Assembly: GCA_050480705.1 (NCBI GenBank)
Contig: JBJHAX010000003.1
Coordinates: 1-64,000, forward strand
Source of the DNA: JBJHAX01 sp050480705
GTDB lineage: Bacteria > Actinomycetota > Nitriliruptoria > Nitriliruptorales > Nitriliruptoraceae
Length of the DNA stretch: 64,000 bases
Direction of reading: 5' to 3'
Made by a program: the position numbers and the translations under genes. The notes beneath the pieces are model-generated. The model saw nothing but the letters and a program-made list of their open reading frames with translations. It made no database searches and was not told the DNA's origin. Shown here one piece after another: positions 8,255 through 16,152 of the stretch. Positions within the stretch are counted from its first letter, which is position 1. Each line of letters opens with the position of its first letter.

Positions 8255-9112
8255 TCAGCCTCCGAAGCGTTGCAGGATCAGGTTCTCGAACTGCTCCGCA
8301 CACGCCTCCTCGTCACCCGTCTGCTCGATGCATTCGATCAGCGAACCGAACTCGCTGGTCACACCCTGGAAGAACAGGACAGGCAGCAGCGTCGTGACGA
8401 TGCCGATGAGGAAGGCGAGAATCCCCGTGATGATGCCGGTCATCGAGGCGCCGCCACCAGAAGCACCCTTCTTCGCCTTGCTGCGACCGATGAACCCCAG
8501 CAGCAGGGCCAACAAGCCGCCGACGACGCCGAGCAGGCCGACGAACGGGATGAACGAGATCAGCAACGACAGCAAACCGATGATCAACGCAGCGATTCCC
8601 GCCCCGTTGCCGGGCTTGCCCGCCGGTTGCTGGGGCTGACCGGCAACCGGTTGGGCCGGCGCACCCGGCGGCTGGGCGGCCGCCTGCGCCTGTACAGGCT
8701 GCGCAGGCTGGGCCGGGGGCGGGGTTGCCGCCGCTGGCTGGGCAGGCTGCGGTGGTGTGGCAGGCTGCTGTGGCGTGGCAGGCGCAGACGCCGCTGCAGC
8801 GGCTGCCGCAGGGGCCGCGGTTTCGACGGGTGTCGACGCAGCGGACTCGTCCGCCGGGGTGTCGTCCGTGCTGGTCTCGCTGCCGCCGTCATCAGCCGCA
8901 GTGCTCGGCTCGTCGGCGGGATCGTCTGTCTTGGCCGTGGCAGCGTCCGACGGTGCAGTCGAGTCGGTGGCGTCGGTTGCGCTGCCGGCGTCGAGCGGAT
9001 CGACAGACGACTGGCCTGCATCGGCGACGTGCTCGGTCCATTGCGAGCCGTCCCAGTACCGGTACTCGTGTCGTCCTGTCGGATCTGGATGCCAGGCTGC
9101 AGGCGTACTCAC
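8255..9112 (-). CDS. DUF2510 domain membrane protein with Ala/Pro/Gln-rich linker
   Basis: A 285-residue protein on the opposite strand within the his block. Residues 1-30 hold a DUF2510 motif (WHPDPTGRHEYRYWDGSQWTEH), a short tryptophan-rich module found in actinobacterial envelope proteins. About 130 residues follow that are first Asp/Ser/Thr-rich and then Ala/Pro/Gln-rich and probably disordered. Two hydrophobic helices come next (AALIIGLLSLLISFIPFVGL and a later MTGIITGILAFLIG segment), then a short tail with two cysteines. GTG 9112 follows a strong AGGAGG six bases upstream. The function is unknown; it is probably a membrane-anchored accessory protein and has no evident link to histidine synthesis. 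Confidence 0.75.
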   Translation of the reverse strand: MSTPAAWHPDPTGRHEYRYWDGSQWTEHVADAGQSSVDPLDAGSATDATDSTAPSDAATAKTDDPADEPSTAADDGGSETSTDDTPADESAASTPVETAAPAAAAAAASAPATPQQPATPPQPAQPAAATPPPAQPAQPVQAQAAAQPPGAPAQPVAGQPQQPAGKPGNGAGIAALIIGLLSLLISFIPFVGLLGVVGGLLALLLGFIGRSKAKKGASGGGASMTGIITGILAFLIGIVTTLLPVLFFQGVTSEFGSLIECIEQTGDEEACAEQFENLILQRFGG

Positions 9113-9337
9113 GTGGTCCTCCTTCGTCCCGTCTGGGCCCGGGGGCACACGGGACCTCATCGTCGCGGTCGACGTCGCGATTTCGAGCCGGCAACGTCGC
9201 GTGATCGGAACGTACGGCGTTTCGACGGCGCGTGCCGCTTTCCCCGACGGTAGACGACCCGCTCCGGCAGGGCGAACCCTCCACGCCGCTACGCTCGGCT
9301 GCGCCGCACCGGACACCGTTCCCGGGCGGCGGACGCC

Positions 9338-9709
9338 ATGGCCAACGCACTGGACGATGCCGCGACCGGACCGGTCCGTTTCGACGACCGGGGGCTCGTC
9401 GCTGCGATCGTGACACAGTTCGACACCGGTGAGGTACTGATGCTCGCCTGGATGAACGCCGAAGCTCTCGCGCGAACGGTCGAATCGGGTGAGACCGTGT
9501 TCTTCAGTCGTTCACGTGGACAGCTGTGGCACAAGGGTGCGACGTCCGGCAACGTCCAGCGGGTCGTGGACATCACCGTGGACTGTGACGGTGACGCGTT
9601 GTTGGTACGGGTGGATCAGGGCGGGGACGGCCTCGCATGCCACACGGGTGCGCGTTCGTGCTTCCACCGCAGCCTCGTCGACGCCGGCGACCCTGACGGC
9701 TCGACATGA
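9338..9709 (+). CDS. hisI: Phosphoribosyl-AMP cyclohydrolase
   Basis: HisI (123 residues) opens the adenine ring of phosphoribosyl-AMP. It carries the family zinc and magnesium ligands: WHKGATSGN, DCDGDALL and the cysteines of CHTGARSCF. The HisE pyrophosphohydrolase domain is not fused and hisE is not in this window. ATG 9338 is 225 bases from the divergent DUF2510 gene, where TACGCT at 9290-9295 could be a -10. Its stop overlaps the trpE start (ATGA), which ties the last his gene to the trp genes. Confidence 0.94.
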   Translation: MANALDDAATGPVRFDDRGLVAAIVTQFDTGEVLMLAWMNAEALARTVESGETVFFSRSRGQLWHKGATSGNVQRVVDITVDCDGDALLVRVDQGGDGLACHTGARSCFHRSLVDAGDPDGST

Positions 9710-11193
9710 ACGTGCTGCCGGACCGCGAAGGGTTCGTCGACCTCGCTCGTCGCTTCGGTGTCGTCCCGGTGCGGCGCGAGTTGCTCGCGGACATGCACAC
9801 CCCTTTGTCCGTGTACAGCGCGCTGTCGGGGCAGGGGCCGAGCTTTCTGCTGGAGTCTGCTGAGCACGGGGAGCGCTGGGGCCGCTACTCCTTCATCGGC
9901 GTCGACCCGATGCTCATGCTCACGGGACGCAGCGGCAACGTCGAGTGGGAGGGCCAGCCACCTGCCGGCGTTGCAGGGGTGAGCGGCCCGCTCGCAGCGC
10001 TGGAACGCGCGATGGCCGTGCTGCGCGCACCACACCTTCCCGATGTTCCCCTGCACGGCGGCGCCGTGGGCTATATCGGCTACGACGCGGTGCGCGAGAT
10101 CGAACGCCTGCCCGACACGGGACGGGACGACCTGGGCGTGCCCGACGTCGTGATGATGTTTCCGCGCCACGTGGTGGCCTTCGACCACCTGCGTCAGGTC
10201 GTGACGGTGGTGACCAACGTCATCACCGATGTCGATGATCCTGACGAACTCGCCGAACGCTACGACAGCGCCGTGGATGCGACCGACGCGGTCATCGCCA
10301 GGATGTCTGCGGCGCGCGGCGGCGTCGAGCCGGTCGCGCCGCCGTCACGCGTCGTCGGTGAGCCTGCGCCGTCCAACCTCGACGACGGCGACTACGAGCG
10401 GATGGTCGAGCAGGTCAAAGAACACATCCGGGCCGGTGACACGTTCCAGACGGTCGTCAGTCAGCGTTTCGCGCTGGACACGACCGCCTCGGCGCTCGAC
10501 ATCTACCGGGTCCTACGTGTGATCAATCCGTCTCCCTACCTGTACCTGCTCGATCTGGGCACCCACCAGGTGGTGGGCTCCTCTCCGGAGGCGCTCGTGC
10601 AGGTCAGCGGGCGACGTGTGGAGACCTGGCCGGTCGCCGGAACGCGTCCGCGTGGCAGCACGCCTGCCGAGGACCGCGATCTCGAGGCCGAACTCGTCGC
10701 GGACGCAAAGGAGCGGGCGGAGCACGTGATGCTCGTCGATCTCGCACGCAACGATCTCGGCAGAGTGTGTGCGACCGGATCGGTCACCGTCGACGAGATG
10801 ATGAAGGTCGAACGCTTCAGTCACGTCATGCACCTGACGAGCGCGGTCAGCGGTGAGTTGCGCGACGATCTCGGGCCCGTCGACGTCCTACGAGCGGTCT
10901 TCCCCGCAGGCACCGTGTCCGGGGCGCCGAAGGTGCGCGCGATGGAGATCATCGACGAACTCGAGCCCACCCGTCGGGGTCCGTACGCCGGTGCGGTGGG
11001 CTACGTCGATTTCGCGGGCAATCTGGATACGTGCATCACCATCCGTACCGTGGTGCTGCACGACACGACGGCGTACGTGCAGGCAGGCGCGGGGATCGTC
11101 GCCGATTCGCGGCCCGATGCAGAAGAGCGGGAGACACGTTCGAAAGCCGATGCGGTGGTTGCGGCGGTCCGCGCGGCGGAGATGATGCGATGA
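9706..11193 (+). CDS. trpE: Anthranilate synthase component I
   Basis: TrpE (495 residues) converts chorismate to anthranilate using ammonia supplied by TrpG, which is not in the window. The chorismate-binding half shows SPEALVQVSGR, DLARNDLGRV, GTVSGAPKVRAMEII and QAGAGIVADS. The N-terminal half keeps the LLES motif (in SFLLESAEHGERWG) that forms part of the tryptophan feedback site, so allosteric inhibition is likely retained. ATG 9706 overlaps hisI and the stop overlaps trpC. Aminodeoxychorismate synthase is an alternative for this fold, but the trp context excludes it. Confidence 0.94.
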   Translation: MNVLPDREGFVDLARRFGVVPVRRELLADMHTPLSVYSALSGQGPSFLLESAEHGERWGRYSFIGVDPMLMLTGRSGNVEWEGQPPAGVAGVSGPLAALERAMAVLRAPHLPDVPLHGGAVGYIGYDAVREIERLPDTGRDDLGVPDVVMMFPRHVVAFDHLRQVVTVVTNVITDVDDPDELAERYDSAVDATDAVIARMSAARGGVEPVAPPSRVVGEPAPSNLDDGDYERMVEQVKEHIRAGDTFQTVVSQRFALDTTASALDIYRVLRVINPSPYLYLLDLGTHQVVGSSPEALVQVSGRRVETWPVAGTRPRGSTPAEDRDLEAELVADAKERAEHVMLVDLARNDLGRVCATGSVTVDEMMKVERFSHVMHLTSAVSGELRDDLGPVDVLRAVFPAGTVSGAPKVRAMEIIDELEPTRRGPYAGAVGYVDFAGNLDTCITIRTVVLHDTTAYVQAGAGIVADSRPDAEERETRSKADAVVAAVRAAEMMR

Positions 11194-12008
11194 CGACCTA
11201 TCTGGACGACCTGGTCACTGAAGCGCGGCGCCGTGTCGCTGAGAGCAGGGGCCGCAGATCGCTGGAGGCGCTGCGTCGTGACGCACTCGGGCGCTCGCCG
11301 GGACCGTCATTGGTCGGCGCCCTCTCGGGCGCAGGCGTCGCGGTCATCGCCGAAGTCAAGCGTGCGTCACCGTCCCGTGGCATCTTCGCGCCGGATCTGG
11401 ACGCTCCACGTCTCGCCGAGGCGTATCGGCGCGGGGGCGCGGCTGCGGTGTCGGTGTTGACCGAACCCCGTTGGTTCCACGGCTCGCTCGATGATCTCCG
11501 TGCGGTGACCGATCGCGGGATCACCGCCCTGCGCAAGGACTTCGTCGTCGACGCCTACCAGATCTGGCAGGCCCGAGCCGCTGGCGCCTCCGCAGTCTTA
11601 CTCATCGTGGCCGCGCTCGAACGCGACGAGCTCGCCGCGCTGCACGACGTGGCCACCGACGCTGGTCTCGACGCGCTCGTCGAGGTCCATGACGAGGCGG
11701 AAGCTGCGGTCGCGCTCGACATCGGCGCCCGCCTCGTCGGGGTCAATGCCCGCGACCTGCGCACCTTCGAGCTCGACCGTGACCTGTTCGCCCGCCTGCG
11801 ACCACGACTGGGCGACGTCGTCGCCGTGGCGGAATCGGGCGTGCGTGGCCCCGACGATGTGCGCCATCTGGGCAGCGTCGGCGCGGACGCGGTCCTCGTC
11901 GGGGAATCCCTGGTGCTCGCCGACGATCCGGCCGCAGACGTTGCGGCACTCGTCGCCGCAACCGACGGCAGCGAGCAGCGCACGGCTGCGGGAAGGGCGC
12001 CACGATGA
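11190..12008 (+). CDS. trpC: Indole-3-glycerol-phosphate synthase
   Basis: A monofunctional 272-residue TIM barrel that decarboxylates and cyclises CdRP to indole-3-glycerol phosphate. Family motifs include VIAEVKRASPSRG, ALRKDFVVDAYQ (catalytic lysine), ARAAGASAVLLI and GVNARDLRTF. The ATG overlaps the trpE stop and the trpC stop overlaps trpB. No TrpF domain is fused, so the preceding isomerase step needs another protein, possibly the HisA/PriA at 6643. Confidence 0.94.
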   Translation: MTTYLDDLVTEARRRVAESRGRRSLEALRRDALGRSPGPSLVGALSGAGVAVIAEVKRASPSRGIFAPDLDAPRLAEAYRRGGAAAVSVLTEPRWFHGSLDDLRAVTDRGITALRKDFVVDAYQIWQARAAGASAVLLIVAALERDELAALHDVATDAGLDALVEVHDEAEAAVALDIGARLVGVNARDLRTFELDRDLFARLRPRLGDVVAVAESGVRGPDDVRHLGSVGADAVLVGESLVLADDPAADVAALVAATDGSEQRTAAGRAPR

Positions 12009-13252
12009 CACCGACGGACGGCGCCACGCCGGTTCGCGACGGCTATTTCGGGCGATTCGGTGGCCAGTACGTCCCCGAATCGCTGTCCGGAGCGCTCGAA
12101 GAACTGGCGGGCGCCTGGGACGAAGCAGGCGCGGATGCCGAGTTCGCCGCCGAGCTCGACGCGCTGCGGCGCGACTATGGAGGCCGGCCGACTCCGCTGT
12201 ACCACGCACAGCGCCTGTCCGCAGAGGCGGGCGTCGACGTGTGGCTCAAGCGCGAGGATCTCGCCCACACGGGTTCGCACAAGCTCAACAACGTCGTCGG
12301 ACAGGCATTGCTCGCGCGGCGGATGGGCAAGCCGCGCGTCATCGCGGAGACCGGTGCCGGTCAGCACGGTGTCGCGACCGCGACAGCTGCGGCGCTGTTC
12401 GGCCTCGACTGCACCGTCTACATGGGCGAGGAAGACTGCCGGCGCCAGCGTCTCAACGTCGTGCGCATGCAGTTGCTCGGCGCCGACGTCGTGCCGGTGA
12501 CCAGCGGCACCCGCACCCTCAAGGATGCGATCAACGAAGCGATGCGTGACTGGGTCACCAACGTCGCCACCACCCACTATCTGATCGGCTCGGCGATGGG
12601 CCCTCACCCGTTCCCGACGATCGTGCGCGAGTTGCAGAAGATCATCTCGGTGGAGGCTCGACGCCAGTTCGCTGACCAGGCGGGAGGCGTGCCCGACGCG
12701 GTCGTGGCATGCGTCGGCGGCGGTTCGAACGCGATCGGATCGTTCGCCGAATGGATCGACGTGGACGGGGTCGCCCTGATCGGGGTCGAGGCCGCAGGCG
12801 AGGGTGTCGGATCGGGGCGCAGCGCCGCGACGATCTCGGAGGGACGAGAAGCCGTGCTGCACGGTTCCCGCTCGATCGTTCTGGTCGATGATGACGGCCA
12901 GGTGCGCCCCGCCCACTCGGTATCGGCAGGTCTGGACTACCCCGGGGTCGGACCGGAGCACGCCTGGCTCGCAGACACGGGGCGAGCGCGTTACGTCGCT
13001 GCGACCGACACGCAGGCGCTCCGCGGATTCCGTCGCACCTGCGAACTCGAAGGGATCATCCCGGCGCTCGAGCCGGCGCACGCCGTGGGTTGGCTGCTTG
13101 ACAACGGCGCTGACGAACTCGGCGCCGGAGCCCGGGTCATCGTGACGATGTCGGGGAGGGGCGACAAAGACGTCGACGAAGTCGTCGAGGTCGCGGGATG
13201 GGATGTCGGGATCGAGCATGCGGTGTCGCAACGCGTGGAGCCGGAGGCATGA
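12005..13252 (+). CDS. trpB: Tryptophan synthase beta subunit
   Basis: TrpB (415 residues) condenses indole with serine on PLP. The Schiff-base lysine lies in HTGSHKLNN, the glycine-rich phosphate loop is CVGGGSNAIG, and the start YFGRFGGQYVPE is characteristic of TrpB1-type enzymes that pair with TrpA. It is translationally coupled to trpC and trpA by overlapping codons, matching the stoichiometric alpha2beta2 complex. Confidence 0.96.
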   Translation: MTPTDGATPVRDGYFGRFGGQYVPESLSGALEELAGAWDEAGADAEFAAELDALRRDYGGRPTPLYHAQRLSAEAGVDVWLKREDLAHTGSHKLNNVVGQALLARRMGKPRVIAETGAGQHGVATATAAALFGLDCTVYMGEEDCRRQRLNVVRMQLLGADVVPVTSGTRTLKDAINEAMRDWVTNVATTHYLIGSAMGPHPFPTIVRELQKIISVEARRQFADQAGGVPDAVVACVGGGSNAIGSFAEWIDVDGVALIGVEAAGEGVGSGRSAATISEGREAVLHGSRSIVLVDDDGQVRPAHSVSAGLDYPGVGPEHAWLADTGRARYVAATDTQALRGFRRTCELEGIIPALEPAHAVGWLLDNGADELGAGARVIVTMSGRGDKDVDEVVEVAGWDVGIEHAVSQRVEPEA

Positions 13253-14187
13253 TGTCGGCAACGCCCGCGGACACGGCAGATCCCATCGCAAGCGCGTTCG
13301 CACGTGCCCGATCGCAGGATCGCGCGGCCCTCATCATCTACCTGACGGCCTGCTATCCCGATCCGGCGATCTCACGCGCGTGTTTCGAAGCTGCCGTTGA
13401 TGCCGGCGCCGACATCGTCGAGGTCGGGCTTCCGTTCTCCGACCCGATGATGGACGGGCCGGTGATCCAGGCAGCGAATCAGGTCGTGCTCGACGCCGGT
13501 TGGACAATCGGCGACCAACTCGACCTGATCCGCGACATGAAGGACCTTGCGGCGCCGAAAGTCGTGATGACCTACGTCACGATCGCCGACACGCGTGGCT
13601 ACGAACGATTCGCGTCCGAATGCGCCGATGCCGGCGTGCACGGGGTCATCCTGCCCGACCTGCCGGTCGCCGAGGCTGACGAATGGATCGCGGCGGCGCG
13701 AGCTCACGGGCTCTCCACGATCTTTCTGGCGTCGTCGGTGTCGACCGACGGGCGTCTCGCGGCGATCAGCGCAGCCGCATCGGGCTGGGTGTACGCGGCA
13801 GGACTGCTCGGCGTGACCGGGGTGAATGCGCTGGCGTCCGACGACACCCGTACGCTGGTTCGCCGAATCCGTGAACATTCGGATCTGCCTGTCGCCGTGG
13901 GTATCGGGGTGCGAGACCGGGCGTCCGCGGCCGAGGTCGCGACGTACGCCGACGGCGTCATCGTCGGATCGGCGGTCTTGCGTGCCATCGGTGAGGGCGA
14001 CACGGCGTCTGCACCGGACCGTGTCGGCGCCCTGGTGCGTGAACTCGCGGCAGGGGTCCGCGGAGGCTGCACCGCGCCGCGAGGCCGAGGAGCGGCGCGA
14101 TGCGCGCGGGACGGTCGATCAGCACCGCGCGATCTGCCCTGTCCGTTCGGACAGGTCTCAACTTGCAGTCTGCTACCACAGTCGTAG
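13249..14187 (+). CDS. trpA: Tryptophan synthase alpha subunit with C-terminal extension
   Basis: TrpA cleaves indole-3-glycerol phosphate. The catalytic glutamate and aspartate are in VEVGLPFSDPMMDGP; the phosphate loop and active-site strand ILPDLPVAEAD and VGIGVRD are present. The start is ATGATG at 13249/13252 behind GGAG and GGAGG, overlapping the trpB stop. Homology ends near ALVRELAAGVRGG, after which about 40 cysteine- and arginine-rich residues run to the stop. This tail is not typical of TrpA and may be a neutral run-on or a frameshift. The gene ends inside a possible promoter for proX. Confidence 0.92.
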   Translation: MMSATPADTADPIASAFARARSQDRAALIIYLTACYPDPAISRACFEAAVDAGADIVEVGLPFSDPMMDGPVIQAANQVVLDAGWTIGDQLDLIRDMKDLAAPKVVMTYVTIADTRGYERFASECADAGVHGVILPDLPVAEADEWIAAARAHGLSTIFLASSVSTDGRLAAISAAASGWVYAAGLLGVTGVNALASDDTRTLVRRIREHSDLPVAVGIGVRDRASAAEVATYADGVIVGSAVLRAIGEGDTASAPDRVGALVRELAAGVRGGCTAPRGRGAARCARDGRSAPRDLPCPFGQVSTCSLLPQS

Positions 14188-14190
14188 GGT
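14163..14190 (+). promoter_or_regulatory. Possible proX promoter
   Basis: TTGCAG at 14163-14168 and TAGGGT at 14185-14190 are separated by 16 bases, 45 bases before the GTG of proX. The -10 overlaps the trpA stop codon. The pattern match is modest; it would let proX be expressed apart from trp. Confidence 0.35.
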
Positions 14191-14235
14191 GGGGTGTGTA
14201 CTGAACATTGACTTCTAGATGAGAGGCAGCACCTC

Positions 14236-15339
14236 GTGAAGACGAGAACTGCACGCCGCACACGCGGCTGGTCGTTCATTCCCCTCACGCTCGCGCTCGG
14301 TCTCGTTCTGGCCGCATGCGGCACGGACGACGCACCAGTCGACGAGCCCGAACCCGACGCGCCCGCCGAGGCCCCTGACGAGCCCGAAGCGGCTGATGAC
14401 CCGGCGGAACCCGCTGACATCAGCGGCCAGATCGAGATGGCGCGCGCAACCTGGGACACCGAGTATGTGATCGCCGAGATCTACTACCAGTTGCTGACCG
14501 AACTGGGCTACGACGTCACCCACCCTGAGAACAACGAGCTCGGAGCCGAGCTGTTCTACCAGGCGCTGGATCAGGGCGACGTGGACTTCTGGGCCAACGG
14601 CTGGTTCCCCCTCCATGACCCGTTCTTCGAAGAGACCGAGAACGTCGTGCAGGTCGGGATGATGATTCCCGCCGGCGGCTTCAACGGCTACCTCATCGAC
14701 CGTGCGACCGCCGAGGAGTACGACATCACCTCGTTCGAGCAGATCGCCGAAGACCCCGAGATCAACGCCCTGTTCGACTTCGAGGGTGACGGTCGTGCCG
14801 ACCTCGTCGGCTGCGACGCCGGCTGGGGCTGCTTCGAAGCCATCGAGCAGCACCTGGAGGAGACGGGCTACGACGAGACCATCGAACATCTCAGCGCCCA
14901 GTACTCGGTCCTCATGACCGACCTGATGGCCCGCTATGAGCGTGGCGAACCGGTCTTCTTCTACACCTGGACCCCGAACTGGACGGTTGGAGCGCTCGCT
15001 CCGGGCGAAGACGTCGTCTGGATCGAGGCGCCGAGCCACCCCCACGGCAACGACCCGGTTTCGGGAGTCGAGGGGTGCGTCAACGATCCTTGTGACATCG
15101 GCTGGAACGCCGACGACATCCAGGTGACCGCGAATGCGGACTTCCTCGATGCCAACCCGGCGGCGGCGGCGCTGCTCGAGGTCGTTGAGCTTCCGCTCGG
15201 TGACATCGCCGCGCAGAACTTCCTGATGCAGGAAGGCGAGGACTCCCAGGCCGACGTTGTCCGTCACGCTGAGGAGTGGATCGAGCAGAACCGTGCGCTC
15301 GTCGACGAGTGGCTTGATGCCGCTCGGGCAGCCGCCTGA
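14236..15339 (+). CDS. proX: Glycine betaine/proline-type ABC transporter, substrate-binding lipoprotein
   Basis: This 367-residue lipoprotein has a signal peptide ending in the lipobox LAAC, an acidic Asp/Glu/Pro/Ala linker, and an OpuAC/ProX-type domain with several tryptophans (for example DFWANGWFPLHD and FYTWTPNWTVGAL) typical of betaine cation-pi boxes. It captures compatible solutes outside the membrane for the ProV/ProW transporter encoded after the intervening universal stress gene. The GTG start follows GAGAGG. The perfect hairpin at 15362-15394 probably ends its transcript. Substrate is inferred from family only. Confidence 0.88.
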   Translation: MKTRTARRTRGWSFIPLTLALGLVLAACGTDDAPVDEPEPDAPAEAPDEPEAADDPAEPADISGQIEMARATWDTEYVIAEIYYQLLTELGYDVTHPENNELGAELFYQALDQGDVDFWANGWFPLHDPFFEETENVVQVGMMIPAGGFNGYLIDRATAEEYDITSFEQIAEDPEINALFDFEGDGRADLVGCDAGWGCFEAIEQHLEETGYDETIEHLSAQYSVLMTDLMARYERGEPVFFYTWTPNWTVGALAPGEDVVWIEAPSHPHGNDPVSGVEGCVNDPCDIGWNADDIQVTANADFLDANPAAAALLEVVELPLGDIAAQNFLMQEGEDSQADVVRHAEEWIEQNRALVDEWLDAARAAA

Positions 15340-15361
15340 GTTCACCCGCTCGAGGACGAAC

Positions 15362-15394
15362 GATGAGGGAGGGCCGTCGAGGCCCTCCCTCATC
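15362..15394. terminator. Perfect 14-bp hairpin between proX and the universal stress gene
   Basis: GATGAGGGAGGGCC (15362-15375) and GGCCCTCCCTCATC (15381-15394) are exact inverse complements around the loop GTCGA. It sits between convergent genes, 22 bases after the proX stop, and could serve both strands. A U-run is absent. Confidence 0.75.
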
Positions 15395-15461
15395 ACGTCG
15401 GACGCGCTCGCATCGAAGCCGGGCTCGACAAGCGTCCGGAACGTCCTTCAACGCATGGGTG

Positions 15462-16028
15462 TCACGCGGTCGGCGCCGTCGTCGGCAGGCGGACCAACAG
15501 CACATCGCACGGCGCGTTGCGGAACAACTTCGTTCCCGTCGAACCCACCCGGCCTTCGAAACGACCTCGGCCGATCGACCCCATGACAAGCAGCTCGATG
15601 CGGCGCTCGCGGCACACGTCGATCACGGTCGCGGCCGTGCGTTCCGACGATTCGCGGACGATCGTGTGGGCCTCGATGCCAGCCTGCTCGAGAGCATCGA
15701 CCATCGGCTGGGTGCGCTCGCGCGCAACCTGCTCTTGGTAGCGGTCGAGCAGTTCGTCTACGGCACCTCGTCGGCCACCCCCGCTTAGCCGTTCGGCCAC
15801 ACGGTCGCCGCCCGCCATGCCTGCCGTACCTGGCCCGGCCGCATCCACGATCTGGTCGATCGAGACCGACCGGTCGGAGGCCAGTGCGTTGAGTTGGCTG
15901 AGAAACTGCCGGGGCACCGCGACCGCGGTCATCACCGTCACCGAGTCGCCCTGTCCGTACAGGCGCTTCAGATGTGCGACGGTCTCCTCGATCGGTAGGG
16001 TGCCGTCGGTCGCGACGAGGATGCGCAT
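15462..16028 (-). CDS. Universal stress protein (UspA family)
   Basis: A single-domain USP of 188 residues. It begins MRILVATDGT and ends with the ATP-type loop MGSIGRGRFEGRVGSTG before DVLLVRLP, matching the G-2X-G-9X-G(S/T) pattern of nucleotide-binding USPs. A glycine-rich insert around residues 65-85 is longer than usual. The start has GGAG five bases upstream. It lies antisense between proX and proV, dividing the betaine transporter genes, and shares the 125-base divergent region with proV, so joint osmotic or general stress control is possible. Confidence 0.85.
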   Translation of the reverse strand: MRILVATDGTLPIEETVAHLKRLYGQGDSVTVMTAVAVPRQFLSQLNALASDRSVSIDQIVDAAGPGTAGMAGGDRVAERLSGGGRRGAVDELLDRYQEQVARERTQPMVDALEQAGIEAHTIVRESSERTAATVIDVCRERRIELLVMGSIGRGRFEGRVGSTGTKLFRNAPCDVLLVRLPTTAPTA

Positions 16029-16152
16029 GATGGCTCCGGTCGTGATCGGGGTCGCTTGGCGTGTCAGCGTGCATCGCGTGGCGCACGAATGGCGACCCTA
16101 GGGCATGCGCGAGTGAGCAGACGAAAACGCGAGAGACGACAAGGAAGCCCAC

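Noticed and set aside
11555..13303. A 582-codon open frame on the minus strand opposite trpC, trpB and the start of trpA
   Set aside because: It mirrors well-recognised genes; long antisense frames are expected in G+C-rich DNA with strong third-position G/C. No ribosome site or family motif is visible.
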